Assembly: GCF_030406325.1 (NCBI RefSeq)
Contig: NZ_JAUEQY010000056.1
Coordinates: forward strand, 1-32,371
Length of the DNA stretch: 32,371 bases
DNA from: Actinomadura sp. DC4
GTDB taxonomy: Bacteria > Actinomycetota > Actinomycetes > Streptosporangiales > Streptosporangiaceae
Direction: 5' to 3'
The translations under genes were made by a program, and so were the position numbers. Positions 16,369 to 24,843 of the stretch are shown in pieces; the first letter of the stretch is position 1; every line of letters begins with the position of its first letter. A model generated the notes under the pieces. That model had not been told where the DNA came from and did not search any database. It was given only the letters and a program-made list of their open reading frames with translations.

Positions 16369-16374
16369 AGAGCC

Positions 16375-17181
16375 ATGGAGACAGAGAAGGTCACATTTTC
16401 GGAAGAGAAGACGCTCCTCGACGCTCTCTATGCCAAGGCGCTCGACTCCCAGGCCGCCGAGCCCATCCTCGGTGACGCCTATGCGGCCGAGGTCGTCGCG
16501 AAAATCGACTACGACTTCGGCAAGATAAAGGTCACCCCGAGAAACGCCGGAATCGTCGCGATCCGGGCCAGACAGTTCGACGCCTGGGTACGCGAGTTCC
16601 TCGCCGGCCACCCGAACGCCACCGTTCTCCACCTCGGCTGCGGGCTGGACAGCCGCGTCAACCGGATCGACCCGCCCACGACCGTCCGCTGGTACGACGT
16701 CGACTACCCCGACGTCATCGAGAAGCGGAAGCACGTCTGCCGTCCGCACCCCGCCGCCTCGCTGATCGGCACCTCGGTGACCGAGCTCGAGTGGCTGGAG
16801 AGCGTGCCCGTGGAGGGACCGGTGCTGGTCATCGGCGAAGGGCTCTTCATGTACCTCCCCGAGGAGGACGGCAAACGCCTCCTCAGGCGCCTGACCGAGC
16901 GGTTCCCCTCAGGGGAGATGCTCTTCGACATGTTCAGCCGTTCCTGGCTCCGGCTGGAGAACCACAACCCGCTCATCAAGGCCGAGGGCGGCGTGCACTG
17001 GGGCATCGACGACCCCGGCGAGCTCGAACGCGACCTGCCCCTCCGATGCGAGACCGTGGTCAGCGCCAGCGTGCTCCCCGGCGTCGACCGGCTGCGCCGG
17101 CCGTGGGGGACGGTCTTCCGCCTGATCGCGGCCGTGCCGCCGCTCAAGCGCGGCTTCCGGCTCCTGCGCTACCGCTGGTGA
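16375..17181 (+). CDS. class I SAM-dependent methyltransferase (PF04072/LCM-like)
   Basis: This 268-residue protein belongs to the leucine-carboxymethyltransferase-like SAM methyltransferases. It has AIRARQFDAWVREFLAGHP, then motif I VLHLGCGLDSRVNR, WYDVDYPDVIEKRK (acidic loop for the SAM ribose) and VIGEGLFMYLPEEDGKRLL. Actinomycetes use this family for secondary-metabolite and polyketide O-methylations as well as unknown substrates. It starts 52 bases after the epoxide hydrolase with its own leaderless-type promoter. It ends two bases before the convergent DUF4097 gene. Confidence 0.9.
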   Translation: METEKVTFSEEKTLLDALYAKALDSQAAEPILGDAYAAEVVAKIDYDFGKIKVTPRNAGIVAIRARQFDAWVREFLAGHPNATVLHLGCGLDSRVNRIDPPTTVRWYDVDYPDVIEKRKHVCRPHPAASLIGTSVTELEWLESVPVEGPVLVIGEGLFMYLPEEDGKRLLRRLTERFPSGEMLFDMFSRSWLRLENHNPLIKAEGGVHWGIDDPGELERDLPLRCETVVSASVLPGVDRLRRPWGTVFRLIAAVPPLKRGFRLLRYRW

Positions 17182-17183
17182 CC

Positions 17184-17969
17184 TCAGGCCGGGACGACGT
17201 TCACGCCGCCCGAGTCGGTGTGCAGCGAGATCTTCGCCTTCGCGGTCGAGGCGGTCGGCACCTTGACATGCCGGCCGCCGGAGTCGGTCGTGACGTCGAC
17301 ATCGTACGGGCCGCCGGGCACGGCGAGCCGTAGCGAACCCGAGTCCGAGCTCGCCCGTACGTTCGACGGTGCGCCGGCGAACGCCAGGCGGACGCCGCCG
17401 GAGTCGGTGGAGACCGTCACGGTGGGCGAGCGCAGCTCCGTGGCGCCGATCGCGCCGGAGTCGCTGCTGGAGGACAGCGCGCCCGCGACGTCCTGGAGCG
17501 TGATCCGGCCCGAGTCGGTACGCGCGGAGACGGAGCCCGTCGCGTGGCGTACCGTCACCGAACCCGAGTCGCTGCCCGTGTCGGCGTCGGCCACGCCATT
17601 GATGTTGATCCGCCCGCTGTCCGTACGGGCGCGTACGGACACCGAGGCGGGGACCGTCAGGTCGTAGTCGACGCGGCACCGCGAGCACCCGCTGTCGAAG
17701 GTCAGCCGGCCGTCGGTCAGGTGCTGGCCGGGGTGCGGGGTGCCGCTCTCGTAGTGCACGACGCGGTGCACGGTCACGCCCGCGCCGGTGCCCCGCGTCA
17801 CCACGATGTGGCCGTCGCCCGCGTTGACCTCGATGTTGGTCACCGGGCCGGCGACGGTGGCGTCGGCGGGGGTCAGGCTGTGCCGGTAGTCGGCGAAGCC
17901 CACACCCACGCCACAGCCCGACGCGGTGACGGTCGTAAGGGCGATCATCGCCAGGCTACGGCTCTTCAC
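17184..17969 (-). CDS. DUF4097-family lipoprotein with TDSG repeats
   Basis: This 261-residue protein begins MKSRSLAMIALTTVTASGCG, a lipoprotein signal with lipobox ASGC. The rest is a right-handed beta-solenoid-like array with about nine 'TDSG/SDSG' turns at ~20-residue spacing (ARTDSGRININ, TGSDSGSVTV, ARTDSGRITLQ, STDSGGVRLAF and so on). This is the DUF4097 'putative adhesin' fold. A Cys pair (DSGCSRCRVD) sits near residue 95. GTG start with AAGGAG. Probably surface-exposed on the outer face of the membrane; no enzymatic role known. Confidence 0.9.
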   Translation of the reverse strand: MKSRSLAMIALTTVTASGCGVGVGFADYRHSLTPADATVAGPVTNIEVNAGDGHIVVTRGTGAGVTVHRVVHYESGTPHPGQHLTDGRLTFDSGCSRCRVDYDLTVPASVSVRARTDSGRININGVADADTGSDSGSVTVRHATGSVSARTDSGRITLQDVAGALSSSSDSGAIGATELRSPTVTVSTDSGGVRLAFAGAPSNVRASSDSGSLRLAVPGGPYDVDVTTDSGGRHVKVPTASTAKAKISLHTDSGGVNVVPA

Positions 17970-18006
17970 GGATGGCTCCTTCAGGTCGGTTCGTGAAGAA
18001 CGCTAC

Positions 18007-18067
18007 GGGAACGCGCGGACGCGTCCCATGTGGCTGGCATGCCGGGTCGTGGTGGGGCTAACCCCAC
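18007..18067. terminator. two stem-loops behind the subtilase gene
   Basis: GTGGGG-CTAA-CCCCAC at 18052-18067 is a 6-bp stem with a tetraloop, ten bases past the subtilase stop on the minus strand. A second stem at 18007-18027 (GGGaACGCG / CGCGTCCC, one bulged A) follows. No T tract. Confidence 0.55.
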
Positions 18068-18076
18068 GTCCGCGGG

Positions 18077-20305
18077 TCAGTTCTTCTCGTCCTCGTCCGG
18101 ATCGACGATCGGCATGCTGGCCGTCTCGTCGAAGGCGTCCTGCGCGGGCCCCGCGTCGTCGTCGAGGTCGCCGTTGGCCAGCGACTCCCAGTTGCTCGCG
18201 TCCTTCAGCCGGTCGAAGCCGCGGCGGATGCTGTCCCAGCTCTCGTCCGCGAGCGGCGTGCCCATGTCGGAGGAGGAGTCGATCGGGGCGTCGTCGGTCA
18301 GGGGGTCGGGTTCCTGCCCGCCGGCGACGCGGAAGTCGCGCGGCGGGGAGGCGCGGTGGCGTCCGTTGGAGCCGTTCCCCTCCTCCGGGCCGCGCGGCGG
18401 CGGCTCGTAGGGCTCGTACGACGGCTCTGGAGGCTCGGGCTCGGCCGGGGGGAGCTGCCAGGAGGGCTCGGCGGGCGGAGCGTCCCAGGACCGCCGCCGG
18501 CCCGGCTCTGCCTCCGGCTCGGCCGGAGGCAGGTTCCAGGAGTCGGCCTCGGGCTGCTGGGCCTCCCAGGAGGGCTCGGCGGCCGGGAGGTCCCAGGAGG
18601 GGCGTTGCTCCTGCCGGTCGGCCGCCTCGGGGTCCCACGACGGAACGGGGAGGTCCCACGAGGGCCGCTGGTCGACCGGCTCCGGGTCGGGGACGGGGAG
18701 GTCCCATGAGGGGCGCTGGTCGACCGGCTCCGGGTCCCAGGACGGGCGCTGGTCCGGCCGGTCGAGCGGCTCGGGCTCGGCTGCGGGCAGGTTCCAGGAC
18801 TCGGCCTCGGCCGGCTCCGGGCTCCAGGTGTTGGGGGCCGTGGGCCGAGGCCGGCGGCGTTCCCACGGCGTGACGGGCGGCGAGGAGTCCCACTCGTCCT
18901 GCTGGTCCAGGTCCGGAGACGGGGACGGGGGCGCGGCCTCCGGTGGCCGGCGTTCCCAGGGCGACAGTCCCGAGGGCGGACCGCTCGGCCGCCGCTCCCA
19001 CGACGCCTCGGCCGCGGAGTGGGCCGGCGGACGCGACGGCACGGGCGTCTCCTCGGAGATCTCGTCATCGTCGTCGCCGCGAGGCGCCCGCCGCCGTCGC
19101 TGCCGCCAGCCGAGGATCAGGCTCAGCACGATCAGGGTGCCGCCGCCGCTCAGCACGGCGATGAGCAGCAGGTCCGGTCCGTGGGAGGCGGCCGGGGGTG
19201 CCGGCCGTGACGTCGAGGGCGGCGTCTCGACCGTCGTGCCGCCGTGCTCGGCCTTGTTGATCCGCGCAGCCGTCCGCAGGGCGCCGTACGCGTCGGCGAC
19301 GCCGGTGCCGATCTCGGTGCTGCGGCCGTCGGGAGGACGGTGCGTGGCGCCCTCCTCCAGCGACTGCTTGACCTCGGCCGGCGTGAGGCGCGGGTAGCGA
19401 GCCTTGACCAGCGCGCTCATGCCCGCCACGAAGGCGGCCGAGGAGCTCGTCCCGGTGCCGAGGATGTAGCCGTGCCCGGCGACGTCCGCGCTGACGATCT
19501 CGACGCCGGGGGCCGCGACCGAGATGTAGGTGTGCCGGTTGGTGAACTTGGCCGGCTTGAACCCCCGGTCGACCGCGCCCACCGCGATCACGCCGGGATA
19601 GGCGGCCGGGTAGTTGCGGCGGTTGGCGGCGTTGCCGTCGTTGCCGGCGGAGGCGATGAGCACCGAGCCCTTGCCGAGCGCGTACTTGATCGCCGCCTCT
19701 TCGGCGGTGTTGCCGTTGTAGAACAGGTTGCCGCCGCCCAGCGACATGCTGATGACCTGCGCACCGTGGTCGGCGGCGTACCGGATGCCCTTGGCGACCG
19801 CGTCGCGCGCCCGGTCGACCTGGGCCTTGTCCGTACGGATCGGGTCGTTCAGCTCCCAGGTCACCCGGATCGAGAGGACCTTCGCGTCCGGCGCCACCCC
19901 CATGACGCCCGCCGCCGCGCCGGTGCCGTGACCGTGGCCCGCGATGAGGCTCGCCATCTCGGTGCCGTGCCGGCCCCAGTAGCGTCCGCCGGGTTTGCGC
20001 GTGTGGCCGGTGAAGTCCGGGCCGTCGATCACGCGGCCGGACAGGTCGGGCTGGTGGCCGTCGACCCCGGTGTCCAGCACCGCCACGGTCACACCGTTGC
20101 CGCGTGAGTATTTCCAGGCGCGCGAGATATGCAGGGCGTCGAGCGTCCACTGCTGCCCGCGGTAGAGGTCCGCGGGTGCCGCGCGCGTGGTCAGTGTGGG
20201 CGAGGCCGACTGGGCCGCAGGGACCGAGAGCACCCCGACCGCGGCGCTGACCAGCAGTGCCGAGGCCACGCGCGGGACGGTGCGGCGAGGCTCGAACACG
20301 TGCAC
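18077..20305 (-). CDS. membrane-anchored subtilisin-like protease (S8) with long repetitive cytoplasmic tail
   Basis: This is a 742-residue protein. Residues 1-34 are a signal peptide. The S8 domain has the triad Asp78 (AVLDTGVDG), His113 (GRHGTEMASL) and Ser287 (GTGTSSSAAFVAG), with oxyanion Asn222 (SAGNDGN). A single transmembrane helix at 379-400 is followed by RQRRRR, giving an outside protease and an inside tail. This topology matches mycosins (type VII secretion proteases), but no ESX genes are near and mycosin tails are short. Here the tail has ~340 residues: Pro-rich, with repeated PxDQRPSWDLP/SWE units, ending in an acidic segment. GTG start with GGAGGGG. The tail may recruit a cytoplasmic partner. 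Confidence 0.92.
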   Translation of the reverse strand: MHVFEPRRTVPRVASALLVSAAVGVLSVPAAQSASPTLTTRAAPADLYRGQQWTLDALHISRAWKYSRGNGVTVAVLDTGVDGHQPDLSGRVIDGPDFTGHTRKPGGRYWGRHGTEMASLIAGHGHGTGAAAGVMGVAPDAKVLSIRVTWELNDPIRTDKAQVDRARDAVAKGIRYAADHGAQVISMSLGGGNLFYNGNTAEEAAIKYALGKGSVLIASAGNDGNAANRRNYPAAYPGVIAVGAVDRGFKPAKFTNRHTYISVAAPGVEIVSADVAGHGYILGTGTSSSAAFVAGMSALVKARYPRLTPAEVKQSLEEGATHRPPDGRSTEIGTGVADAYGALRTAARINKAEHGGTTVETPPSTSRPAPPAASHGPDLLLIAVLSGGGTLIVLSLILGWRQRRRRAPRGDDDDEISEETPVPSRPPAHSAAEASWERRPSGPPSGLSPWERRPPEAAPPSPSPDLDQQDEWDSSPPVTPWERRRPRPTAPNTWSPEPAEAESWNLPAAEPEPLDRPDQRPSWDPEPVDQRPSWDLPVPDPEPVDQRPSWDLPVPSWDPEAADRQEQRPSWDLPAAEPSWEAQQPEADSWNLPPAEPEAEPGRRRSWDAPPAEPSWQLPPAEPEPPEPSYEPYEPPPRGPEEGNGSNGRHRASPPRDFRVAGGQEPDPLTDDAPIDSSSDMGTPLADESWDSIRRGFDRLKDASNWESLANGDLDDDAGPAQDAFDETASMPIVDPDEDEKN
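18430..18800. repeat. degenerate tandem repeat encoding SWDLP units of the subtilase tail
   Basis: The plus strand repeats GGGAGGTCCCA(C/T)GAGGG(C/G)GC and GTCGACCGGCTCCGGGTC several times (clear copies near 18590, 18650, 18700). The units encode RPSWDLP, PVDQRPSWDLP and PAEPSW motifs. The copy number could vary between strains. Confidence 0.75.
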
Positions 20306-20615
20306 CGGATCCCCTCCCGGCTATCGACTGCGGCCGTCATTCTGCCACGGCCCGAGGTCGTGCGTTCACGTCGTCGAATGCCAGATGCGCGGTGATCGGG
20401 GGGAATATGGTCCAAATCTCGCTCAATGTGTACGGTGCACCTGTACGCGTTCCGGGCCTGTGCTCCCGATGGCCGCGCGCGGAGTCTCCTCCGCGCACCC
20501 CTTCCCTGGCGGCCATCCGGACCGCCGGCCCGGATTCGTCTGCGCCGCCGGGCGTACGCGCGGAGCCGCCCGTCGTAGGACGCGGACCCGGTGACCGCCG
20601 GACCACCATCGGGGC
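20306..20615. other. divergent intergenic region, subtilase / SHOCT
   Basis: 310 bases carrying both divergent promoters. I find no ORF or RNA I can support. A short AT-rich patch at 20395-20440 (ATATGGTCCAAATC) could be promoter DNA. Confidence 0.45.
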
Positions 20616-20855
20616 ATGAACGCGATGACGCTGACCGCGCACGGTCCCTGGCACGACGGCGACGCCCCCGGATGGTGGCCCGTCTTCCCGATCGGTTTCG
20701 GCCTGTTCTGGCTGCTGGTCCTCGGCGGCGGGTTCTACCTGCTGTCGAAGCGCACGAAGGGGGGCGGCGCCGAGAAGGTGCTCGCCGAACGCTACGCCCG
20801 CGGAGAGATCGACGAGGAGGAGTACCGCGAGCGGCTGGGAGTGCTGCGCTCCTGA
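20616..20855 (+). CDS. small membrane protein with SHOCT domain
   Basis: This 79-residue protein has one transmembrane helix (VFPIGFGLFWLLVLGGGFYL, residues ~23-42). The C-terminal SHOCT motif is AEKVLAERYARGEIDEEEYR, residues 52-71. SHOCT modules sit at the C-termini of many small membrane proteins in actinomycetes and are thought to mediate oligomerisation. GGGG precedes the ATG. It is convergent with the marR gene, four bases apart. Function unknown. Confidence 0.85.
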   Translation: MNAMTLTAHGPWHDGDAPGWWPVFPIGFGLFWLLVLGGGFYLLSKRTKGGGAEKVLAERYARGEIDEEEYRERLGVLRS

Positions 20856-20859
20856 CCGC

Positions 20860-21432
20860 TCAGTCCTCGCACCGGGCCGCCGCTTGCGCCGGCTCCTGCT
20901 CGGGAGGCTCGAACGCCGTGGACTCCATCGGGAAGTTCGCGGCCGCCTCGGCGAACCTCCCGAGCAGCCGGGCGAACTCCCTCCGCTCGCCGTCGGTCCA
21001 GTCGGCGACGAGCTGGGCGATGAAGCGCTGGCGGAAGTCGTCGGTCAGGCCGCGTACCCGGTCGCCGGCCTCCGTCAGCCGCAGGTGCGCGCGCCGCGCG
21101 TCGACCGGCGACGGGCTGCGGGACACGAAACCGGCGTCGATGGCGTGGCCGACGAGCCGGCTGGCGGTGGAGGGGTCGATGTCGAGGTAGTCGGCGACGG
21201 CGCCCACGGTGACGTCGTCGTCGCCCTCGCCGTAGCCCGCGATGGCGTGGATGACCAGCAGGCTGGACAGCTGGATGGGACGTCCGCCGTGCCCGCACTG
21301 CTCACGCAGGCGCTGCAGGAGATGCGGCTTGGCCCAGAGTCGCCGGAGCTGGAACGCCGCTCGTTCGATCTCCGCCACACTCGTGTCGATGTGCGGACTC
21401 ACAGGGTCACAGTAGTTGAGTCGAGCAAGCAT
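20860..21432 (-). CDS. MarR-family transcriptional regulator
   Basis: This 190-residue protein has a winged HTH in the middle: VTVGAVADYLDIDPSTASRLVGHAIDAGFV with wing SRSPSPVDARRAHLRLTEAG (residues ~74-124; first 18 of the recognition region: VGAVADYLDIDPSTASRL). The D-x-R-x motif of the MarR wing is present (DARRAH). The ATG at 21430-21432 is preferred over the TTG just upstream; GTG at 21402 is an alternative. It lies 37 bases behind the cation exchanger on the same strand and is probably in the same transcript. The C-terminal 20 residues are an acidic, alanine-rich tail. Confidence 0.88.
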   Translation of the reverse strand: MLARLNYCDPVSPHIDTSVAEIERAAFQLRRLWAKPHLLQRLREQCGHGGRPIQLSSLLVIHAIAGYGEGDDDVTVGAVADYLDIDPSTASRLVGHAIDAGFVSRSPSPVDARRAHLRLTEAGDRVRGLTDDFRQRFIAQLVADWTDGERREFARLLGRFAEAAANFPMESTAFEPPEQEPAQAAARCED

Positions 21433-21469
21433 CAATGCCGTCCGGTATTGGCCGGTTTAAGAGGTTTCA

Positions 21470-22567
21470 TCATCCCCACCAGAAGGCCGTGGCGATGATG
21501 CCGTACAAGATGATCAGGGTCGCGCCCTCGAGCCAGTTCGACTCGCCGTCGAGCACCACCAGAACGGTGATCACGACGGCCATGATCAGTACCGCGATCA
21601 GCAGCGGTGACAGGACGAGGGTGAAGGACGCCCCGACCAGCGGCGAGAGCAGGACCAGCGCGGGCGCGACCACGAGCGAGATCTGCAGCGGGCTCTGCAG
21701 GATCAGCGACAGGGCGAAGTCGGACTGGTTCTTCAGCGCGAGCTGGATGCCGACGACGTTCTCGACCGCGTTGCCGGCGATCGCGACGATGACCAGACCG
21801 GCGAACGCCTCGGAGATGCCGAGCGTGGACATCGCGGGCTGCAGCGCCGCCACGAACCAGTCCGAGACGAACGCGGCGCCCACCCCGGTGATCGCCAGCA
21901 TGCCCAGCGCGACGCCCATGGACCAGGAGTGGCGGCTCGCGGGCTCCGAACCCTCGCCCTCACCGCCGCCCTCGGCGCTCTTCTGCCGGCGCAGCGACGC
22001 GGGAAGGGAGGCGACGAACAGGCCGAGCAGCAGCACCGAGACGACGATCGACAGGTCACGCTCGTGCAGCGCGGCCTTCGTGGCGTGCGACCCCAGCGCC
22101 GAGGTGAGCGAGGGGACCAGCATCGCGGCGACGGACAGCACCATGAGCATCGACATCGTCCGCGCGCCCTCGCTGCCGAACGTCTGCCGGCCGTGCTTGA
22201 TGCCGCCGAACAGGAACGCCAGGCCGAGCACCAGCAGCACATTGGCCAGGATGGAGCCCACGATGGTCGCGGTGGCGACGCCGTACAGCTTGTCCCGCAG
22301 CGCGAACAGCACGACGAACAGCTCGGGGAGGTTGCCCAGCGCGCTCTGCACGACGCCGGTCGCGCCCGAGCCGAGCCGGTCGCCCAGCTCCTCGACACTG
22401 CGCCCGACCAGAGTGGCCAGCAGCGCCAGGGCGATCGCGGCGATCACGAACGGCGCGACGTTTCCGCCGAGCTTCGCGTAGTAGGCCGTCCCGGCGGCTC
22501 CCGCCACCACGACGGTAATGATGATGAGTCGCCAGTCAGAGCGCGTGAAACCCATGCGGAAGATCAT
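21470..22567 (-). CDS. sodium/calcium exchanger-family membrane protein (CaCA; Ca2+/cation antiporter)
   Basis: This 365-residue protein has about ten transmembrane helices in two related halves. The two alpha-repeats are visible: QSALGNLPELFVVLFALRD in the first half and GNAVENVVGIQLALKNQSD in the second, with the G-N-x-x-E signature of ion-binding residues. An acidic/glycine-rich cytoplasmic loop (KSAEGGGEGEGSE) separates the halves. This is the CAX/ChaA-like layout: antiport of Ca2+ (or Na+) against protons. The start at 22565 is arbitrary: ATG at 22553 (MGFTRSDW) is equally possible. It follows the SAM hydrolase by 48 bases on the same strand. Confidence 0.88.
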   Translation of the reverse strand: MIFRMGFTRSDWRLIIITVVVAGAAGTAYYAKLGGNVAPFVIAAIALALLATLVGRSVEELGDRLGSGATGVVQSALGNLPELFVVLFALRDKLYGVATATIVGSILANVLLVLGLAFLFGGIKHGRQTFGSEGARTMSMLMVLSVAAMLVPSLTSALGSHATKAALHERDLSIVVSVLLLGLFVASLPASLRRQKSAEGGGEGEGSEPASRHSWSMGVALGMLAITGVGAAFVSDWFVAALQPAMSTLGISEAFAGLVIVAIAGNAVENVVGIQLALKNQSDFALSLILQSPLQISLVVAPALVLLSPLVGASFTLVLSPLLIAVLIMAVVITVLVVLDGESNWLEGATLIILYGIIATAFWWG

Positions 22568-22615
22568 GCCGCATCGGGACCTGCTGTTTTGACGTTTGCT
22601 TGACCTGATCGTGCT

Positions 22616-23419
22616 CTATTCGGCGGTCAGCCGGACGTGCGCTCCGGGCGGCAGGCCGAGGCGCTGGGCGGCGTTGCCGGAGTTGACGGCGAGGGCGACC
22701 TGGCCGGTGGCGTCGGTGTAGGCCACCAGCTCTCCGGGAGGCACCGAGCCGAAGGTCTCGCCGTACGTCATCCGCAGCGAGTGCCGTCCGAGCGTGACGG
22801 TGACGGTCCCGCCGCACCGCGCGCCGATGCGCTCCAGGTCGGCGCGGGTGACCGAGAGCTGGACGTTGCCGAACCGGTCGACCGTGACGACCTCGCCCGC
22901 GGCCGTGCCGTCGTGTACGGCGCGGGCCGGCGGCGGGAGGCGTACGAGCCCGTCCGGGTCGATCTCCGTGCCGACCGAGGTGACGGCGTGGCCGGAGGCG
23001 ACGTGGGCCGCCACGGGCGCGAAGATGTCGCGGCCGTGGAAGGTCGCCGACACCGGGTCCAGCCAGAGCTCCTGGTCGGTCAGCTCGTACGCCTGGATGT
23101 CCGGGTCCGCGACCGCCCAGGACAGCACGCCGTTGTCGGGCCCGATGAAGACGCGCTCGCCCGCCGCGACGGCGACCGCCCGGCGCCGCGTGCCCACACC
23201 CGGATCGATCACCGCGACGTGCACGCCGGCCGGGAGGTACGGGACCGTCTGCGCCATGATCGCGGCGCCGCGGCGTACGTCTCCGGGAGGCACGAGATGG
23301 GTGATGTCGATGATGCGCGCGGGCGGGCAGATGCTCGCGATGACGCCGTGACATGCGGCGACGAAACCGTCTTCCAGCCCGTAGTCGGTCAGTAGCGTTA
23401 CGCAGTGCTTCGGCGTCAC
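22616..23419 (-). CDS. S-adenosylmethionine hydrolase (DUF62 / SAM hydroxide adenosyltransferase)
   Basis: This 267-residue protein matches the DUF62 family. The N-terminus is VTLLTDYGLEDGFVAACHGV, followed by IIDITHLVPPGDVRRGA, VIDPGVGTRR, FIGPDNGVLSWA and FHGRDIFAPVAAH. The family converts SAM and water to adenosine and methionine, and is related to fluorinase/chlorinase; the D...R...H water-activating set sits in the F-x-G-R-D-I-F-x-P-x-A-x-H motif. The halogenase-specific loop is not apparent. The start is GTG at 23417-23419; a TAGCCT -10 ends five bases upstream, so the transcript is probably leaderless. Confidence 0.93.
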   Translation of the reverse strand: MTPKHCVTLLTDYGLEDGFVAACHGVIASICPPARIIDITHLVPPGDVRRGAAIMAQTVPYLPAGVHVAVIDPGVGTRRRAVAVAAGERVFIGPDNGVLSWAVADPDIQAYELTDQELWLDPVSATFHGRDIFAPVAAHVASGHAVTSVGTEIDPDGLVRLPPPARAVHDGTAAGEVVTVDRFGNVQLSVTRADLERIGARCGGTVTVTLGRHSLRMTYGETFGSVPPGELVAYTDATGQVALAVNSGNAAQRLGLPPGAHVRLTAE

Positions 23420-23424
23420 AGTTC

Positions 23425-23430
23425 AGGCTA
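23425..23430 (-). promoter_or_regulatory. -10 element TAGCCT, leaderless SAM hydrolase transcript
   Basis: On the minus strand TAGCCT is followed by five bases and the GTG start. There is no Shine-Dalgarno. Confidence 0.45.
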
Positions 23431-23518
23431 CGCCCGTGGGCATCCCTGAGAACACCGCGAAGATGTCGGTGATCACGCGTAGCATGACAGCCCCCCGAAC
23501 CCGTACAGAGGGGACCTG

Positions 23519-23833
23519 ATGCAACCGGCGGACGCCCGGGGCGATGGCCCTGAGAAGAACGGTCCACAGAGCGAGGGTGACGGCGGCCTGGCCGACCGTG
23601 ACCTTGAGATTCTCTCCTTCGAGCGGCAGTGGTGGAAGTACGCGGGTGCCAAGGAACAGGCGATCCGCGAGCTCTTCGACATGTCCTCGACGCGCTACTA
23701 CCAGCTCCTGAGCCGACTCATCGACCGACCCGAGGCCCTGGAGCACGACCCCATGCTCGTGAAGCGGCTGCGCCGCCAGCGGACGCAGCGCCAGCGCCAG
23801 CGGGCCGCCCGCCGGCTCGGCATCCGCACCTGA
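23519..23833 (+). CDS. DUF3263 family small protein
   Basis: This 104-residue protein has a compact HTH-like core: LADRDLEILSFERQWWKYAG, AKEQAIRELFDMSSTRYYQL, LSRLIDRPEALEHDPMLVKR. It ends in a very basic tail (RLRRQRTQRQRQRAARRLG). This is the actinobacterial DUF3263 pattern, suggestive of DNA binding through the WWK...YYQLL helices. GAGGGG precedes the ATG and a TAGCAT -10 candidate lies at 23480-23485. It may regulate its neighbourhood; nothing is proved. Confidence 0.9.
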   Translation: MQPADARGDGPEKNGPQSEGDGGLADRDLEILSFERQWWKYAGAKEQAIRELFDMSSTRYYQLLSRLIDRPEALEHDPMLVKRLRRQRTQRQRQRAARRLGIRT

Positions 23834-23928
23834 GCCCCATCACCGACTCGCGAACGGCACGTATCGCCCGTCGTGCCGGGAATCCTCGCATGTCGCGGCG
23901 TCGCCGGACCGGGGCCCGGCGAGCCGGA

Positions 23929-23934
23929 TAGGCT
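23929..23934 (+). promoter_or_regulatory. -10-like TAGGCT upstream of otsB
   Basis: TAGGCT ends nine bases before the otsB ATG, giving a leader of only a few bases; no Shine-Dalgarno follows. Confidence 0.35.
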
Positions 23935-23943
23935 GAGCGACCC

Positions 23944-24750
23944 ATGAACCTCGAGTCCCGTACGGACGCCGGCGCCGAAGGGCTGGCCGCGATCAGGGCA
24001 CGGCCGGCCGGTGCGCTGGCCGCCTTCGACTTCGACGGCACCCTCGCCCCGATCGTCGATGACCCCGACTCCGCGCGCGCCCAGGACGGAGCCGCCGTGG
24101 CGCTCGCCGAACTCGCCTCTCACCTCGGCAAGGTCGCCGTCATCACCGGCCGCCCGGCCGCCGTCGCGGTGGAGTACGGCGGGCTGGCCGGCGTCGAGGG
24201 CCTCGTCGTGCTCGGCCAGTACGGCCGCGAGCGCTGGGAGAACGGCACGCTCGACGCGCCCGAGCCGCCCGCCGGCGTCGAGGAGGCCCGGGTGAAGCTC
24301 CCCAAGATCATCGAGTCGGCCCCCGAGGGGGTGGTCATCGAGGACAAGGGCCACGCGCTGGCCGTGCACACGCGGCGCGCGGCCGAGCCCGAGGTGGCCC
24401 TCGAACGCCTGCGCAGCCTCGTCGCCGCACTCGCCGAGCGGACCGGCCTGACCATGGAGCCCGGCCGGTTCGTGCTCGAGCTCCGCCCGCCGGGAATGGA
24501 CAAGGGCGCCGCGCTGCGCGCGCTCGTCGCCGAGCTCGGCAGTACCGCCGTCCTGTACGCCGGTGACGACCTGGGCGACCTGGCCGCCTACGACGCGGTC
24601 GACGCCCTGCGCGCCGGCGGGGTGCCCGGCGTCACGGTGTGCAGCGCCTCCGACGAGGTGATCGCGCTGGCCGAACGCGCCGATCTCGTCGTCGACGGCC
24701 CGCCCGGCGTCGTCCGGCTGGTCGAATCACTCACGAGTGAATTGTTCTGA
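23944..24750 (+). CDS. otsB: trehalose-6-phosphate phosphatase
   Basis: This 268-residue HAD-family phosphatase removes phosphate from trehalose 6-phosphate, the last step of the OtsAB route to trehalose. HAD motif I is FDFDGTLAPI (nucleophile Asp29, acid/base Asp31), motif II is VAVITGRP, motif III lysine is in PPGMDKGAALR, and motif IV is VLYAGDDLGDLAAY. EDKGHALAVHTR is the cap segment typical of OtsB. Its partner otsA lies 3.5 kb away on the opposite strand, not in an operon with it. The genes between them are regulatory. Confidence 0.93.
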   Translation: MNLESRTDAGAEGLAAIRARPAGALAAFDFDGTLAPIVDDPDSARAQDGAAVALAELASHLGKVAVITGRPAAVAVEYGGLAGVEGLVVLGQYGRERWENGTLDAPEPPAGVEEARVKLPKIIESAPEGVVIEDKGHALAVHTRRAAEPEVALERLRSLVAALAERTGLTMEPGRFVLELRPPGMDKGAALRALVAELGSTAVLYAGDDLGDLAAYDAVDALRAGGVPGVTVCSASDEVIALAERADLVVDGPPGVVRLVESLTSELF

Positions 24751-24843
24751 TCAAAACCCCTCGCAAAAACCGGTAGCATTCCGGCGATCATTGGCTTTCA
24801 CGGCGGAATTGGGGCATCTGCCGCCCTCAAATCGGAAGGTGGG

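Noticed and set aside
18430-18800. CRISPR-like repeat array
   Set aside because: Repeats are in frame, irregular in spacing and encode the SWDLP units of the protease tail.
18077-20305. Mycosin of a type VII secretion locus
   Set aside because: Topology matches, but there are no EccB-E or WXG100 genes in the window and the tail is far too long.
22616-23419. SAM-dependent halogenase (fluorinase/chlorinase)
   Set aside because: No halogenase-type loop insertion is visible; the ordinary DUF62 hydrolase motifs fit.
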